Part shown: piece by piece, positions 55,004 to 63,221 of the stretch
How the letters are laid out: every line of letters starts with the position of its first letter
Position numbering within the stretch: position 1 is the first letter of the stretch
Assembly: GCA_040385645.1 (NCBI GenBank)
Contig: JAZKGZ010000013.1
Coordinates: forward strand, 62,001 to 126,000
DNA length: 64,000 bases
Origin: JANXSS01 sp040385645
GTDB lineage: Bacteria > Pseudomonadota > Gammaproteobacteria > Burkholderiales > Burkholderiaceae_D
Direction: 5' to 3'
The notes under the pieces: generated by a model
The model's input: the letters and a program-made list of their open reading frames with translations, nothing else
Database searches by the model: none
What the model was told of the DNA's origin: nothing
Made by a program: the position numbers and the translations under genes

Positions 55004-55141
55004 TTTAAAGATACGGTGCTGATGATCTCACTTCTTATGCGGTGAAACTGCCGGCGAGTGTAACGTAATAACTTCTTCGCGCTAAACTTAATCACGGTCC
55101 AGCGTATCGTCCTTGCAACAGGTAGAGGCCGAATGTCATGC

Positions 55142-57598
55142 TTAAGTCTGTGGCGCTGATTTTCCCAATGCCGCAAGTTTAGTCCATGTGTCGATCACAG
55201 AATCCGGATTTAACGAAATAGAACCGATCCCTTCTTTCATCAACCATTCGGCAAAGTCTGGGTGATCTGATGGCCCTTGACCGCAAATGCCGACATATTT
55301 TCCGGCTGCCCGGCATGCCTGTATGGCTCGAGACAACATTGCCAGCACTGCAGGATCGCGTTCGTCGAAGTCGGCTGCCAGCAGCTCCATACCGGAGTCC
55401 CGATCCAAACCTAAGGTCAGCTGTGTGAGGTCGTTCGAACCGATCGAAAATCCATCGAAAAATTCCAGGAATTGCTCAGCCAAAATAGCATTGGACGGCA
55501 CTTCACACATCATGATCAATCGCAAACCGTCTTTACCGCGCTCCAGGCCGTTTTTTGCCAACAGATCGATAACTTTTTTCGCTTGTCCGAGGGTGCGCAC
55601 GAATGGCACCATAATTTCGACATTGGTCAGACCCATGTCGTTACGCACCCGCTTCATCGCCAGGCATTCCATCTCGAACGACTCGGCAAAATCAGGTGCT
55701 AGATAACGCGCCGCACCACGAAAGCCCAGCATCGGGTTTTCTTCATCCGGCTCATAGCGCGAACCGCCGATCAATTTCTTGTATTCGTTGGATTTGAAAT
55801 CCGACAGACGCACGATTACCGGCTTGGGCCAGAATGCGGCAGCGATGGTAGCAATCCCTTCGGCAAGCTTGTCGACGTAGAACGCTTTTGGCGATGCATG
55901 GCCACGCGCCACCGACTCGACCGCCTTTTTTAAGTCAGCGTCGATATTCGGATATTCCAAAATCGCTTTTGGATGAACGCCAATATTGTTATTGATGATG
56001 AATTCCAACCGCGCGAGGCCGACACCACCGTTAGGAATCGATTGGAAATCGAATGCCAATTGCGGATTGCCGACATTCATCGTAATTTTTATCGGCAACT
56101 CTGGCAACGCACCACGCGCAACTTCAGTAATTTCGGTGGCAAGCAAGCCGTCGTAGACTTTGCCTTCGTCGCCCTCGGCGCATGAAACGGTCACCAGCGT
56201 GCCGTCTTTCAGCACCTCGGTGGCATCGCTGCAGCCCACCACTGCAGGCACGCCGAGTTCGCGAGCGATAATCGCCGCGTGGCAGGTACGCCCACCCCGA
56301 TTCGTAACAATTGCCGCCGCCCTTTTCATGACCGGCTCCCAATTCGGGTCGGTCATGTCGGCTACCAACACATCACCGGGTTGAACACGCTCCATGTCGG
56401 CAGGATCATGAATTACGCGTACCGGGCCGGCACCGATTTTTTGGCCGATCGCTCGACCGCTGGTCAGTATCGTGCCGCTACCTTTTAACTTATAGCGCTG
56501 CTGGGCATCGGTCGATTTCTGCTGTGATTTTACTGTTTCCGGCCGGGCTTGCAGTATGTATAGCTTTCCATCTCGGCCATCCTTGCCCCATTCGATATCC
56601 ATCGGACGGCCATAGTGGTTTTCAATAATGACGGCATATTTCGAAAGTTCGACGATCTCGGCATCGTTCAACGAATAACGGTTACGCATTTCGATCGGTA
56701 CATCGACCGTACGTACCGAACGCCCAGCCTTGGCTTCGCCGGTAAATTCCATTTTGATTAATTTGGAGCCGATATTGCGTCGGATGATCGGCAATTTACC
56801 CTGCGCCAGCATCGGCTTGTGAACGTAAAATTCATCGGGATTGACGGCACCCTGGACTACCGTCTCCCCCAGGCCATAGCTGGAGGTAATGAAAACAACA
56901 TCGGCAAAGCCGGATTCGGTGTCGAGCGTGAACATCACGCCGGCTGCCCCTAGGTCGGAGCGAACCATACGCTGCACGCCCGCAGACAAAGCCACTTCGG
57001 CATGTGTGAAACCCTTATGTACGCGATAGGAGATCGCGCGGTCGTTATACAGCGAAGCAAAAACATGCTTCATTGCTTCCAGAATATTGTCGATGCCGAC
57101 CACATTCAGGAAAGTTTCCTGCTGACCGGCAAAAGACGCATCCGGCAGATCTTCGGCGGTTGCGGAAGAGCGCACTGCGAACGACATTTCAGCCGAAGAA
57201 TCGGCAACCAGCTTATCGTAGAACGCGTGAATTTCTTGTTCCAGCCGAGGTTGAAATGGCGTCTCGATGATCCACTGGCGGATCTCGCTACCGGCTTGAG
57301 CCAGCGCGCGCACGTCGTCGATATTGAGCGAAACCAGCCGATCGGCGATGCGCTGCGCAAGGGACGGCCCGCCGTTGCTGCTGTATGAAAGAAAATCACG
57401 GAATGCCTGTGCCGTGGTGGCAAACCCACCCGGGACGCGAACCCCCGCGCCAGCGAGCTGGCTGATCATTTCTCCTAGAGAGGAATTCTTGCCGCCGACC
57501 GAATCGACGTCGCTCATGCGCAAGGTTTCGAACGACGCGACATATTGAGACTGCCCGCTAGCCGGCATCGTATCCGCTGATTGTGTAACGTTGGACAT
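55142..57598 (-). CDS. ppsA: Phosphoenolpyruvate synthase
   Basis: Converts pyruvate and ATP to PEP, AMP and phosphate. N-terminal ATP-binding domain has GGKNSSLGEM and the AVRSSATAEDLPDASFAGQQ-type loop. The phosphohistidine domain has GGRTCHAAIIARELG with the catalytic His. The C-terminal barrel has GSNDLTQLTLGLDRDS. 818 residues from the ATG with GAGGG five bases upstream; a start four codons earlier is possible. Divergent from its regulator ppsR. Confidence 0.96.
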   Translation of the reverse strand: MSNVTQSADTMPASGQSQYVASFETLRMSDVDSVGGKNSSLGEMISQLAGAGVRVPGGFATTAQAFRDFLSYSSNGGPSLAQRIADRLVSLNIDDVRALAQAGSEIRQWIIETPFQPRLEQEIHAFYDKLVADSSAEMSFAVRSSATAEDLPDASFAGQQETFLNVVGIDNILEAMKHVFASLYNDRAISYRVHKGFTHAEVALSAGVQRMVRSDLGAAGVMFTLDTESGFADVVFITSSYGLGETVVQGAVNPDEFYVHKPMLAQGKLPIIRRNIGSKLIKMEFTGEAKAGRSVRTVDVPIEMRNRYSLNDAEIVELSKYAVIIENHYGRPMDIEWGKDGRDGKLYILQARPETVKSQQKSTDAQQRYKLKGSGTILTSGRAIGQKIGAGPVRVIHDPADMERVQPGDVLVADMTDPNWEPVMKRAAAIVTNRGGRTCHAAIIARELGVPAVVGCSDATEVLKDGTLVTVSCAEGDEGKVYDGLLATEITEVARGALPELPIKITMNVGNPQLAFDFQSIPNGGVGLARLEFIINNNIGVHPKAILEYPNIDADLKKAVESVARGHASPKAFYVDKLAEGIATIAAAFWPKPVIVRLSDFKSNEYKKLIGGSRYEPDEENPMLGFRGAARYLAPDFAESFEMECLAMKRVRNDMGLTNVEIMVPFVRTLGQAKKVIDLLAKNGLERGKDGLRLIMMCEVPSNAILAEQFLEFFDGFSIGSNDLTQLTLGLDRDSGMELLAADFDERDPAVLAMLSRAIQACRAAGKYVGICGQGPSDHPDFAEWLMKEGIGSISLNPDSVIDTWTKLAALGKSAPQT

Positions 57599-57857
57599 AA
57601 AAACCCTCATGATGATGATAAGAAATCGATTCGAAGCCAGCCTTGATTAGGCTAGGCATGCCTGGTTTTTGTTATTCTAAGACGAACAGGCCATATGGTC
57701 GGCGGCCATTTTACAGGCTGCAACCTTAAATCACCGTTACCAGCCGCAACTTTTTGGCAACCAAGGAATCTACCTCCCCATGTCCGAACTTATACCTTCC
57801 AGTGCAGACGCTCGTCTACAACATGTTCCACAGTTTCCTGCTGTCCAAGGAGCGAGC

Positions 57858-58670
57858 GTGCGGACGGTTTTTTTTGTATCCGACGGCACCGGCATCACCG
57901 CAGAGAACTTCGGCCATTCGGTATTGAGCCAATTCGAGCTGCGGTTTCGCCAGATTCGGCTGCCTTTCGTCGATACGATCGACAAAGCGCGTGAAGCTGT
58001 TGGCCGTATCAACGCGACGTTCGAACAGGAAGGTCAGCGCCCTATCGTTTTTTCCACCCTGGTGAATGTCGAATTGTCCGAACGGGTTCGACGATCGCAC
58101 GGTATGCATTTCGAACTGATCAAGACATTCGTCGACCCGCTCGAACAAGAACTTGGTGTCAAATCCACGCACACGATCGGCCGTAACCACAACATTACCG
58201 ACTCGGAAGAGTATAAAAACCGCATCGAGGCAATCAATTTTTCATTGGCGCACGACGATGGGCAGTCGAACAAAAATCTGGAAAATGCCGACGTGATCTT
58301 AGTTGGCGTCTCACGCTCGGGTAAAACACCGACCAGCCTCTATCTCGCCATGCAATATGGAATCAAGGCAGCGAATTACCCGCTAATACCAGACGATTTC
58401 GAGCGCGGCAAACTGCCGGGCGGCTTGAGTGGTTATAAACAGAAATTGTTCGGCCTGACGATTTCACCGGACAGGTTGGCAGAAGTACGTAACGAGCGCC
58501 GGCCCGGTAGCAAATATGCGGCACTGGAAAACTGTCGGTATGAAATCAATGAGGCGGAAGCGCTGATGCGCCGTGAAGGCATCCGCTGGATGTCATCAAC
58601 CGCAAAATCCATCGAGGAAATCTCGGCGACGATTTTGCAGGAAATAAAAGTTGAAAAACGATTTTATTAA
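57858..58670 (+). CDS. ppsR: PEP synthase regulatory protein (kinase/pyrophosphorylase)
   Basis: Switches PEP synthase off by ADP-dependent phosphorylation and on again by phosphorolysis. P-loop GVSRSGK is at about 150-156. SDGTGITAENFGHSVLSQF, SLAHDDGQS and SLYLAMQYGIKAANYPL match E. coli PpsR. A GTG at 57858 is preferred because AAGGAG lies five bases upstream and it gives 270 residues, near family length. The frame extends 26 codons to an ATG at 57780 with no visible ribosome site. Confidence 0.92.
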   Translation: MRTVFFVSDGTGITAENFGHSVLSQFELRFRQIRLPFVDTIDKAREAVGRINATFEQEGQRPIVFSTLVNVELSERVRRSHGMHFELIKTFVDPLEQELGVKSTHTIGRNHNITDSEEYKNRIEAINFSLAHDDGQSNKNLENADVILVGVSRSGKTPTSLYLAMQYGIKAANYPLIPDDFERGKLPGGLSGYKQKLFGLTISPDRLAEVRNERRPGSKYAALENCRYEINEAEALMRREGIRWMSSTAKSIEEISATILQEIKVEKRFY

Positions 58671-58763
58671 TAAAATGACACTATTCGGCTGGAATTGTGA
58701 TTACAATCGCAGTCAAAGAACGCCAAAGACCCTTAAATTTCTTCCACATACTTGAGGTACAAA

Positions 58764-59237
58764 ATGCAGAGCATGACACGCGCACAAAGCGGTTCGGCGC
58801 TATCGCCAATCGCTACCGACGTAGAACACGGTTTGCAAATGACTCCGCCATCCGTTAGCCCGATGAGTTCGCAAGCTAGCCCAACTGAAAGGAATTTGTT
58901 GTTTCCTAACCCAGCGCTTGCCGGCTTACCACAGCGCCCTTCGGCCGCTACACGGTCAGTTGCAGCGTCAAGGGATAGGTTAGGAGAAGCTTCATGCCGC
59001 AGCCTTTGTCAAGGTGTGGCCGTATTCGGAGCGACCGTAACCGCTGCTGGTGGCGCGATGCTAGGCGTTGGAGTAAAAAGACATCTGGAACAGCCACAAG
59101 ATCGTGGGCCGGAAGGTACGGATGCGACATCGAACGAGCTTTTGATGTTTATGGGTGGTATTACAGCATTTGGGGGGTTAACTATTGCAGCGATATCAAC
59201 TCGCATTGCATGTATGGCCAGCCGCTCGGATGTTTGA
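58764..59237 (+). CDS. Small Ser/Pro-rich protein with two membrane helices
   Basis: I do not recognise this 157-residue protein. Residues 1-75 are disordered and rich in Ser, Pro, Ala and Gln, with no Sec signal. Two Gly/Ala-rich hydrophobic stretches (about 82-104 and 126-148) flank a charged loop (KRHLEQPQDRGPEGTD). GAGG lies six bases before the chosen ATG. A disordered N terminus plus a helical hairpin is seen in membrane-inserting type III effectors, but an ordinary membrane protein is equally possible. It stands alone between ppsR and the methyltransferase gene. Confidence 0.65.
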   Translation: MQSMTRAQSGSALSPIATDVEHGLQMTPPSVSPMSSQASPTERNLLFPNPALAGLPQRPSAATRSVAASRDRLGEASCRSLCQGVAVFGATVTAAGGAMLGVGVKRHLEQPQDRGPEGTDATSNELLMFMGGITAFGGLTIAAISTRIACMASRSDV

Positions 59238-59341
59238 TTCTTAGCTGAAACAAATCTATATCAACACGTTGGCCTTAAAGATAATTTGAGCGAAAATCTG
59301 AATTACATACGATGAACCAAGATAATCTGTCGTCTAGGCTC

Positions 59342-60151
59342 TTACAATGTTTTTTGCCGCACCTGCTCAAACAGGCACACCGCCGCACTCGCCGCCACGT
59401 TAAGCGACTCTACAGCATCGACCTGTGGAATTAAAATTTGATGCGTCGCGAGCTGTAGCAGCTCAGGTTTCACGCCCTGCCCTTCATGGCCGAACAACCA
59501 AGCGACCGGGCTACGAAGATCCAGTGCGTATACCGTATTGTCAGCATGCGAGCTGGTTGCTACCGTAGGTATCATACTGTTGGTCATTAAAGACGCTAAA
59601 TCGACGTCTTCCGCAATGGTTAATGAGAAATGGGCTCCCATTCCTGCACGCATTACCTTGGGTGCCCACGCACTCGCGCAGCCAGCACTACAAAACATCG
59701 CTCGGACACCGGCCGCTGCGGCGCTACGCAAAATCGAACCCAGGTTGCCAGGATCTTGCACGTTATCGAGCAACACTGCAGGCTGCTGAAGCGGTAACAT
59801 CTGAGTCGCTGAATTTTCCGACTTTGCGCCTGGCACGTCGATTACAAACATCAATTGGATGCCTTGCTCAACTTGGCTAATTGCATTAAACAAAATATCG
59901 GGTAGCTGAATGCAGGCAGCACCCCCGGTTTCGCACAACATTTGAATTGCGTGCACTTCGTGATGCTTCGAAGCCGTTTCACCGACGACACACAGTCGTG
60001 GCATACCGACCTGACGTACGTAGGCCTCGCATAGGTGTACGCCATCCAGCAGTGTACGGCCGGCATGGCGGCATGCCTGAGCGCTGCCTGCCAGTTGTCG
60101 TAGTTCTTTGAATAAGGCGTTATCGCGCGAGGTGATGAGCTTGATGCGCAT
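59342..60151 (-). CDS. TrmH/SpoU-family RNA 2'-O-methyltransferase
   Basis: A 269-residue SPOUT methyltransferase. An N-terminal substrate-binding segment (LITSRDNALFKELRQL, GRTLLDGVHLCEA) precedes the knotted SAM domain. Motifs: QDPGNLGSILRSAAA, LFGHEGQGV and VDAVESLNVAASAAVCLFE. The target nucleotide, in 23S rRNA or tRNA, is not predictable. Two bases separate it from rnhB. Confidence 0.9.
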   Translation of the reverse strand: MRIKLITSRDNALFKELRQLAGSAQACRHAGRTLLDGVHLCEAYVRQVGMPRLCVVGETASKHHEVHAIQMLCETGGAACIQLPDILFNAISQVEQGIQLMFVIDVPGAKSENSATQMLPLQQPAVLLDNVQDPGNLGSILRSAAAAGVRAMFCSAGCASAWAPKVMRAGMGAHFSLTIAEDVDLASLMTNSMIPTVATSSHADNTVYALDLRSPVAWLFGHEGQGVKPELLQLATHQILIPQVDAVESLNVAASAAVCLFEQVRQKTL

Positions 60152-60153
60152 TT

Positions 60154-60768
60154 TTAAAGCTTGCTCAATACGGCTAATTTGCGCACCGGCGCGAAGGACT
60201 GTCTGTGCACCGGCGACACCCCGTGCTCGTGTAACCGCGCCAGATGCAGCGCTGTCGGATATCCCTTGTGTCGGTCGAATGCATACTGAGGATATTTTGC
60301 GTGCAGCGCCAACATCGCCGCATCGCGTGCTGTTTTTGCCAAGATCGATGCTGCCATAATTTGCTCGACCTTGTCGTCGCCGCCGACGATTGCTTCACAG
60401 TGTAGCGAGACTGACGGGCATCGATTACCATCGATCAGGGCAAGCGTCGGCTGCATAGGCAAAGCCTCGATCGCTCGTTGCATCGCCAACATGGATGCCT
60501 GCAAAATATTCATCGCATCGATTTCTCGTTCCGAACATTGGCCGATCGCCCAGCAAAGTGCTTGCTGGCGAATTAATAGAGCCAACTGTTCGCGGCGGAT
60601 CGCCGTAAGCTTCTTCGAGTCGCGCAATCCGGCAATCGGATGTGCTGGATCGAGGATTACCGCTGCAGCAAATACCGGCCCTGCGAGTGGGCCTCGGCCG
60701 GCTTCGTCAGCCCCGCAAATCAAGTCGGCAGATTGATCAAACAAGGGGCGCTCGAAAATGGTAGCCAT
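60154..60768 (-). CDS. rnhB: Ribonuclease HII
   Basis: Cleaves RNA in RNA-DNA hybrids and single ribonucleotides in DNA. Catalytic Asp21-Glu22 lie in GADEAGRGPLAG. LIDGNRCP and HKGYPTALHLARLHEHGVSPVHR follow. 204 residues. Four bases after lpxB, as in the classical cluster. Confidence 0.95.
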   Translation of the reverse strand: MATIFERPLFDQSADLICGADEAGRGPLAGPVFAAAVILDPAHPIAGLRDSKKLTAIRREQLALLIRQQALCWAIGQCSEREIDAMNILQASMLAMQRAIEALPMQPTLALIDGNRCPSVSLHCEAIVGGDDKVEQIMAASILAKTARDAAMLALHAKYPQYAFDRHKGYPTALHLARLHEHGVSPVHRQSFAPVRKLAVLSKL

Positions 60769-60772
60769 GATG

Positions 60773-61948
60773 TTAAACCGCAGCCGTACGGCGCGACTGT
60801 TCGATCAGGTTTAAAACCGCCTGTGCGCCGATGCTGGCCGTATCGCGTAACAATGCATGATGCATGTCGGTGAACCGCTGGACCAATCGATTCTGGTTGC
60901 TAGTATCAAGCAGTTGAAACCACACGGCATCTGCCAGCGCCCTTGGCGTCGCTGCGTGCTGCAATAATTCCGGAACCAGAAACTCACGGGCGAGAATGTT
61001 CGGCAGACCGACCCAGGGCTGGTACCCCATATGACGCAAGATTTCCCAGGAAGCGCGCATCATGCGGTAGGCGATCACCATCGGTTTTTTAAATAGTGCA
61101 ACCTCCAACGACGCAGTGCCGGAGGCAACCAGCACGGCATCCGCAGCTGCCATCACGGTATGGGAAGCATTTTCAACGACTCGTAAAGGCACATCTTCTA
61201 AGCCCGCTTCTTTGACCAAGCGAATGAAATATTGCGCTTGTGTCGGACCTGCCATCGGCACCAGGATGCGCAGGTCGGGATCGCGCTGCAACAACAATTT
61301 AGCGGCTTCGATGAATGGCACAACATTATGTTTAAGCTCCGACATGCGGCTACCCGGTAACACGCCCAGCACTGCACTATTGCCGGTCAATCCAAGCTGC
61401 GCTCTCGCACCGACCATATCGGGCACCATCGGTATGACTTCGGCTAGCGGATGGCCTACGTAGGTCACTGGTATGCCGGCATTTCGATAGAGCTGCTCCT
61501 CGAACGGAAACACCACCAGCATATGTGACACCGCTGCCGCTATTTTTTTTATGCGATCGCCGCGCCATGCCCAGATCGAAGGTCCGATGAAATGCATCGT
61601 CGGAATACCCGATCGTTTTAAAACCCGCTCCAGCGAGAGATTGAAATCGGGCGCGTCGACACCGATGAATACCGCCGGGCGCTCCTGTAAAAGTTGCTGC
61701 TTCAATGTGGTCTGGATGCGTTTTATCTGGCGATAATGCATCAACACTTCAAACAGACCACGTACGGCAAGCTTTTCCAGTGGCCAATGGCTCTCGAAAC
61801 CGTGTTCGATCATGCGTGGGCCACCGATGCCATGTATCCGTGCCATTGGCAACAAAGGGCGTAAGCCAGACAGCAGGCGGCCGGCCAGCAAGTCGCCGGA
61901 AGCTTCACCTGCCACCATCGCTATCGATGGTTCAGCGTACGATGCCAC
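60773..61948 (-). CDS. lpxB: Lipid-A-disaccharide synthase
   Basis: Joins lipid X and UDP-diacylglucosamine to make the lipid A disaccharide. IAMVAGEASGDLLAG is the N-terminal signature. FIGVDAPDFNLSLE, HFIGPSIWAWRGDRI and VLPGSRMSELKHN follow. The start is uncertain. A GTG at 61948 overlaps lpxA by 17 bases and gives the usual short lead-in; the open frame extends 18 codons further and an ATG lies ten codons inside. Confidence 0.92.
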   Translation of the reverse strand: MASYAEPSIAMVAGEASGDLLAGRLLSGLRPLLPMARIHGIGGPRMIEHGFESHWPLEKLAVRGLFEVLMHYRQIKRIQTTLKQQLLQERPAVFIGVDAPDFNLSLERVLKRSGIPTMHFIGPSIWAWRGDRIKKIAAAVSHMLVVFPFEEQLYRNAGIPVTYVGHPLAEVIPMVPDMVGARAQLGLTGNSAVLGVLPGSRMSELKHNVVPFIEAAKLLLQRDPDLRILVPMAGPTQAQYFIRLVKEAGLEDVPLRVVENASHTVMAAADAVLVASGTASLEVALFKKPMVIAYRMMRASWEILRHMGYQPWVGLPNILAREFLVPELLQHAATPRALADAVWFQLLDTSNQNRLVQRFTDMHHALLRDTASIGAQAVLNLIEQSRRTAAV

Positions 61949-62765
61949 GTGTGCTGGAAATGAGAAACTGGCGTAGTAGCGCCAAGTGCGATGCACTGCC
62001 AAGATCGGTTTGGATTTGCTCGGTTAAAACCGCTTTGGCCTGTTCCAGCGTCAAACCCGACTTATAGATCGTTTTATACGCAGTGCGTAAGGCACTGATC
62101 TGTTCGCGTTCGAAACCACGTCGCTTCAAACCTTCGGTATTGATTCCGTGGGGCGCAGCAGGATTGCCAGACAATAGCAGGAACGGCGGCACATCTTGAG
62201 ACAAGCTGGTGTTCATGCCAAGCATCGCATGCGCGCCGATCTTGCAAAACTGATGGACTGCCGTGAAGCCACCGAGAATTACCCAATCGCCGACGTGTAC
62301 ATGGCCGGCCAGAGTAGCGTTGTTGGCAAAAATGGTTTGACTTCCGACCTGGCAATCATGGGCGATGTGTACATACGCCATGATCCAGTTGTCGTCGCCG
62401 ATTCGCGTAACACCGCCGTCCTGGATCGTACCGAGATTGAAGGTACAAAATTCGCGGACAGTATTGCGCGCGCCGATTTCTAACTTGGTCGGTTCACCAG
62501 CGTATTTTTTGTCTTGCGGTGCGCCGCCGAGAGCAGCGTAGGCATGAATGACATTATCCACGCCGATCGTCGTATCGCCATCGATCACGACATGCGGGCC
62601 GACTTTCGTGCCGGAACCGATGCGCACATGCGGACCGATGACCGAATATGCGCCAACCGTTACCGAGCTATCGAGCTGGGCATCGACATCAACAATGGCA
62701 GTCGGATGAATCAGACGAGCATTCACGATTTCATGCGCCGGGCGGTTGGCTGGCATCGGTGGCAT
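61932..62765 (-). CDS. lpxA: UDP-N-acetylglucosamine acyltransferase
   Basis: First step of lipid A synthesis. Left-handed beta-helix hexapeptide repeats cover about 15-195, with the catalytic-region His in AYVHIAHDC. GNPAAPHGINTEGLKRRGF leads into the C-terminal helices. 277 residues. The start lies 35 bases inside the fabZ gene; an ATG three codons later is an alternative. Confidence 0.94.
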   Translation of the reverse strand: MPPMPANRPAHEIVNARLIHPTAIVDVDAQLDSSVTVGAYSVIGPHVRIGSGTKVGPHVVIDGDTTIGVDNVIHAYAALGGAPQDKKYAGEPTKLEIGARNTVREFCTFNLGTIQDGGVTRIGDDNWIMAYVHIAHDCQVGSQTIFANNATLAGHVHVGDWVILGGFTAVHQFCKIGAHAMLGMNTSLSQDVPPFLLLSGNPAAPHGINTEGLKRRGFEREQISALRTAYKTIYKSGLTLEQAKAVLTEQIQTDLGSASHLALLRQFLISSTRGIVR

Positions 62766-63201
62766 TGCGCATAGTGCACATCAACTCGGCTTCGACAGCC
62801 AGTTGCCCATCGACGCTGGCAGCGGCCTTGTATTTCCAGATACCGCGCGCACTACGTAGTATCTGTACTTCCATTTTTAATTGGTCGCCTGGTTCGACTG
62901 GTCGCTTGAAACGGGCACCATCGATGCCGATGAAATAGACGACACTATTGTCATCCGGCTTCATATTCATGGTTAGAAACGACAGCAACGCAGCTGTTTG
63001 TGCCAGTGCCTCGATCATTAGCACGCCCGGCATGACCGGCTTATGTGGAAAATGACCGTTAAAAAATTCTTCATTGATCGTCACGTTTTTGATCGCCGTG
63101 ATCGATTTGCCAGATTCCCAATCCAGTACGCGATCCACGAGCAATAGCGGGTAGCGGTGGGGAAGATATTGTTTGATTTGATTGATATCGAGACTGTTCA
63201 T
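62731..63201 (-). CDS. fabZ: 3-hydroxyacyl-ACP dehydratase FabZ
   Basis: Dehydrates 3-hydroxyacyl-ACP in fatty acid elongation, competing with LpxA/LpxD for substrate. Catalytic His50 in NGHFPHKPVMPGV and Glu64. 156 residues including a 10-residue Ala/Pro tail that overlaps lpxA. Stands between lpxD and lpxA as usual. Confidence 0.95.
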   Translation of the reverse strand: MNSLDINQIKQYLPHRYPLLLVDRVLDWESGKSITAIKNVTINEEFFNGHFPHKPVMPGVLMIEALAQTAALLSFLTMNMKPDDNSVVYFIGIDGARFKRPVEPGDQLKMEVQILRSARGIWKYKAAASVDGQLAVEAELMCTMRNATDASQPPGA

Positions 63202-63221
63202 TCGGTAGGCGAGTATGGTGG

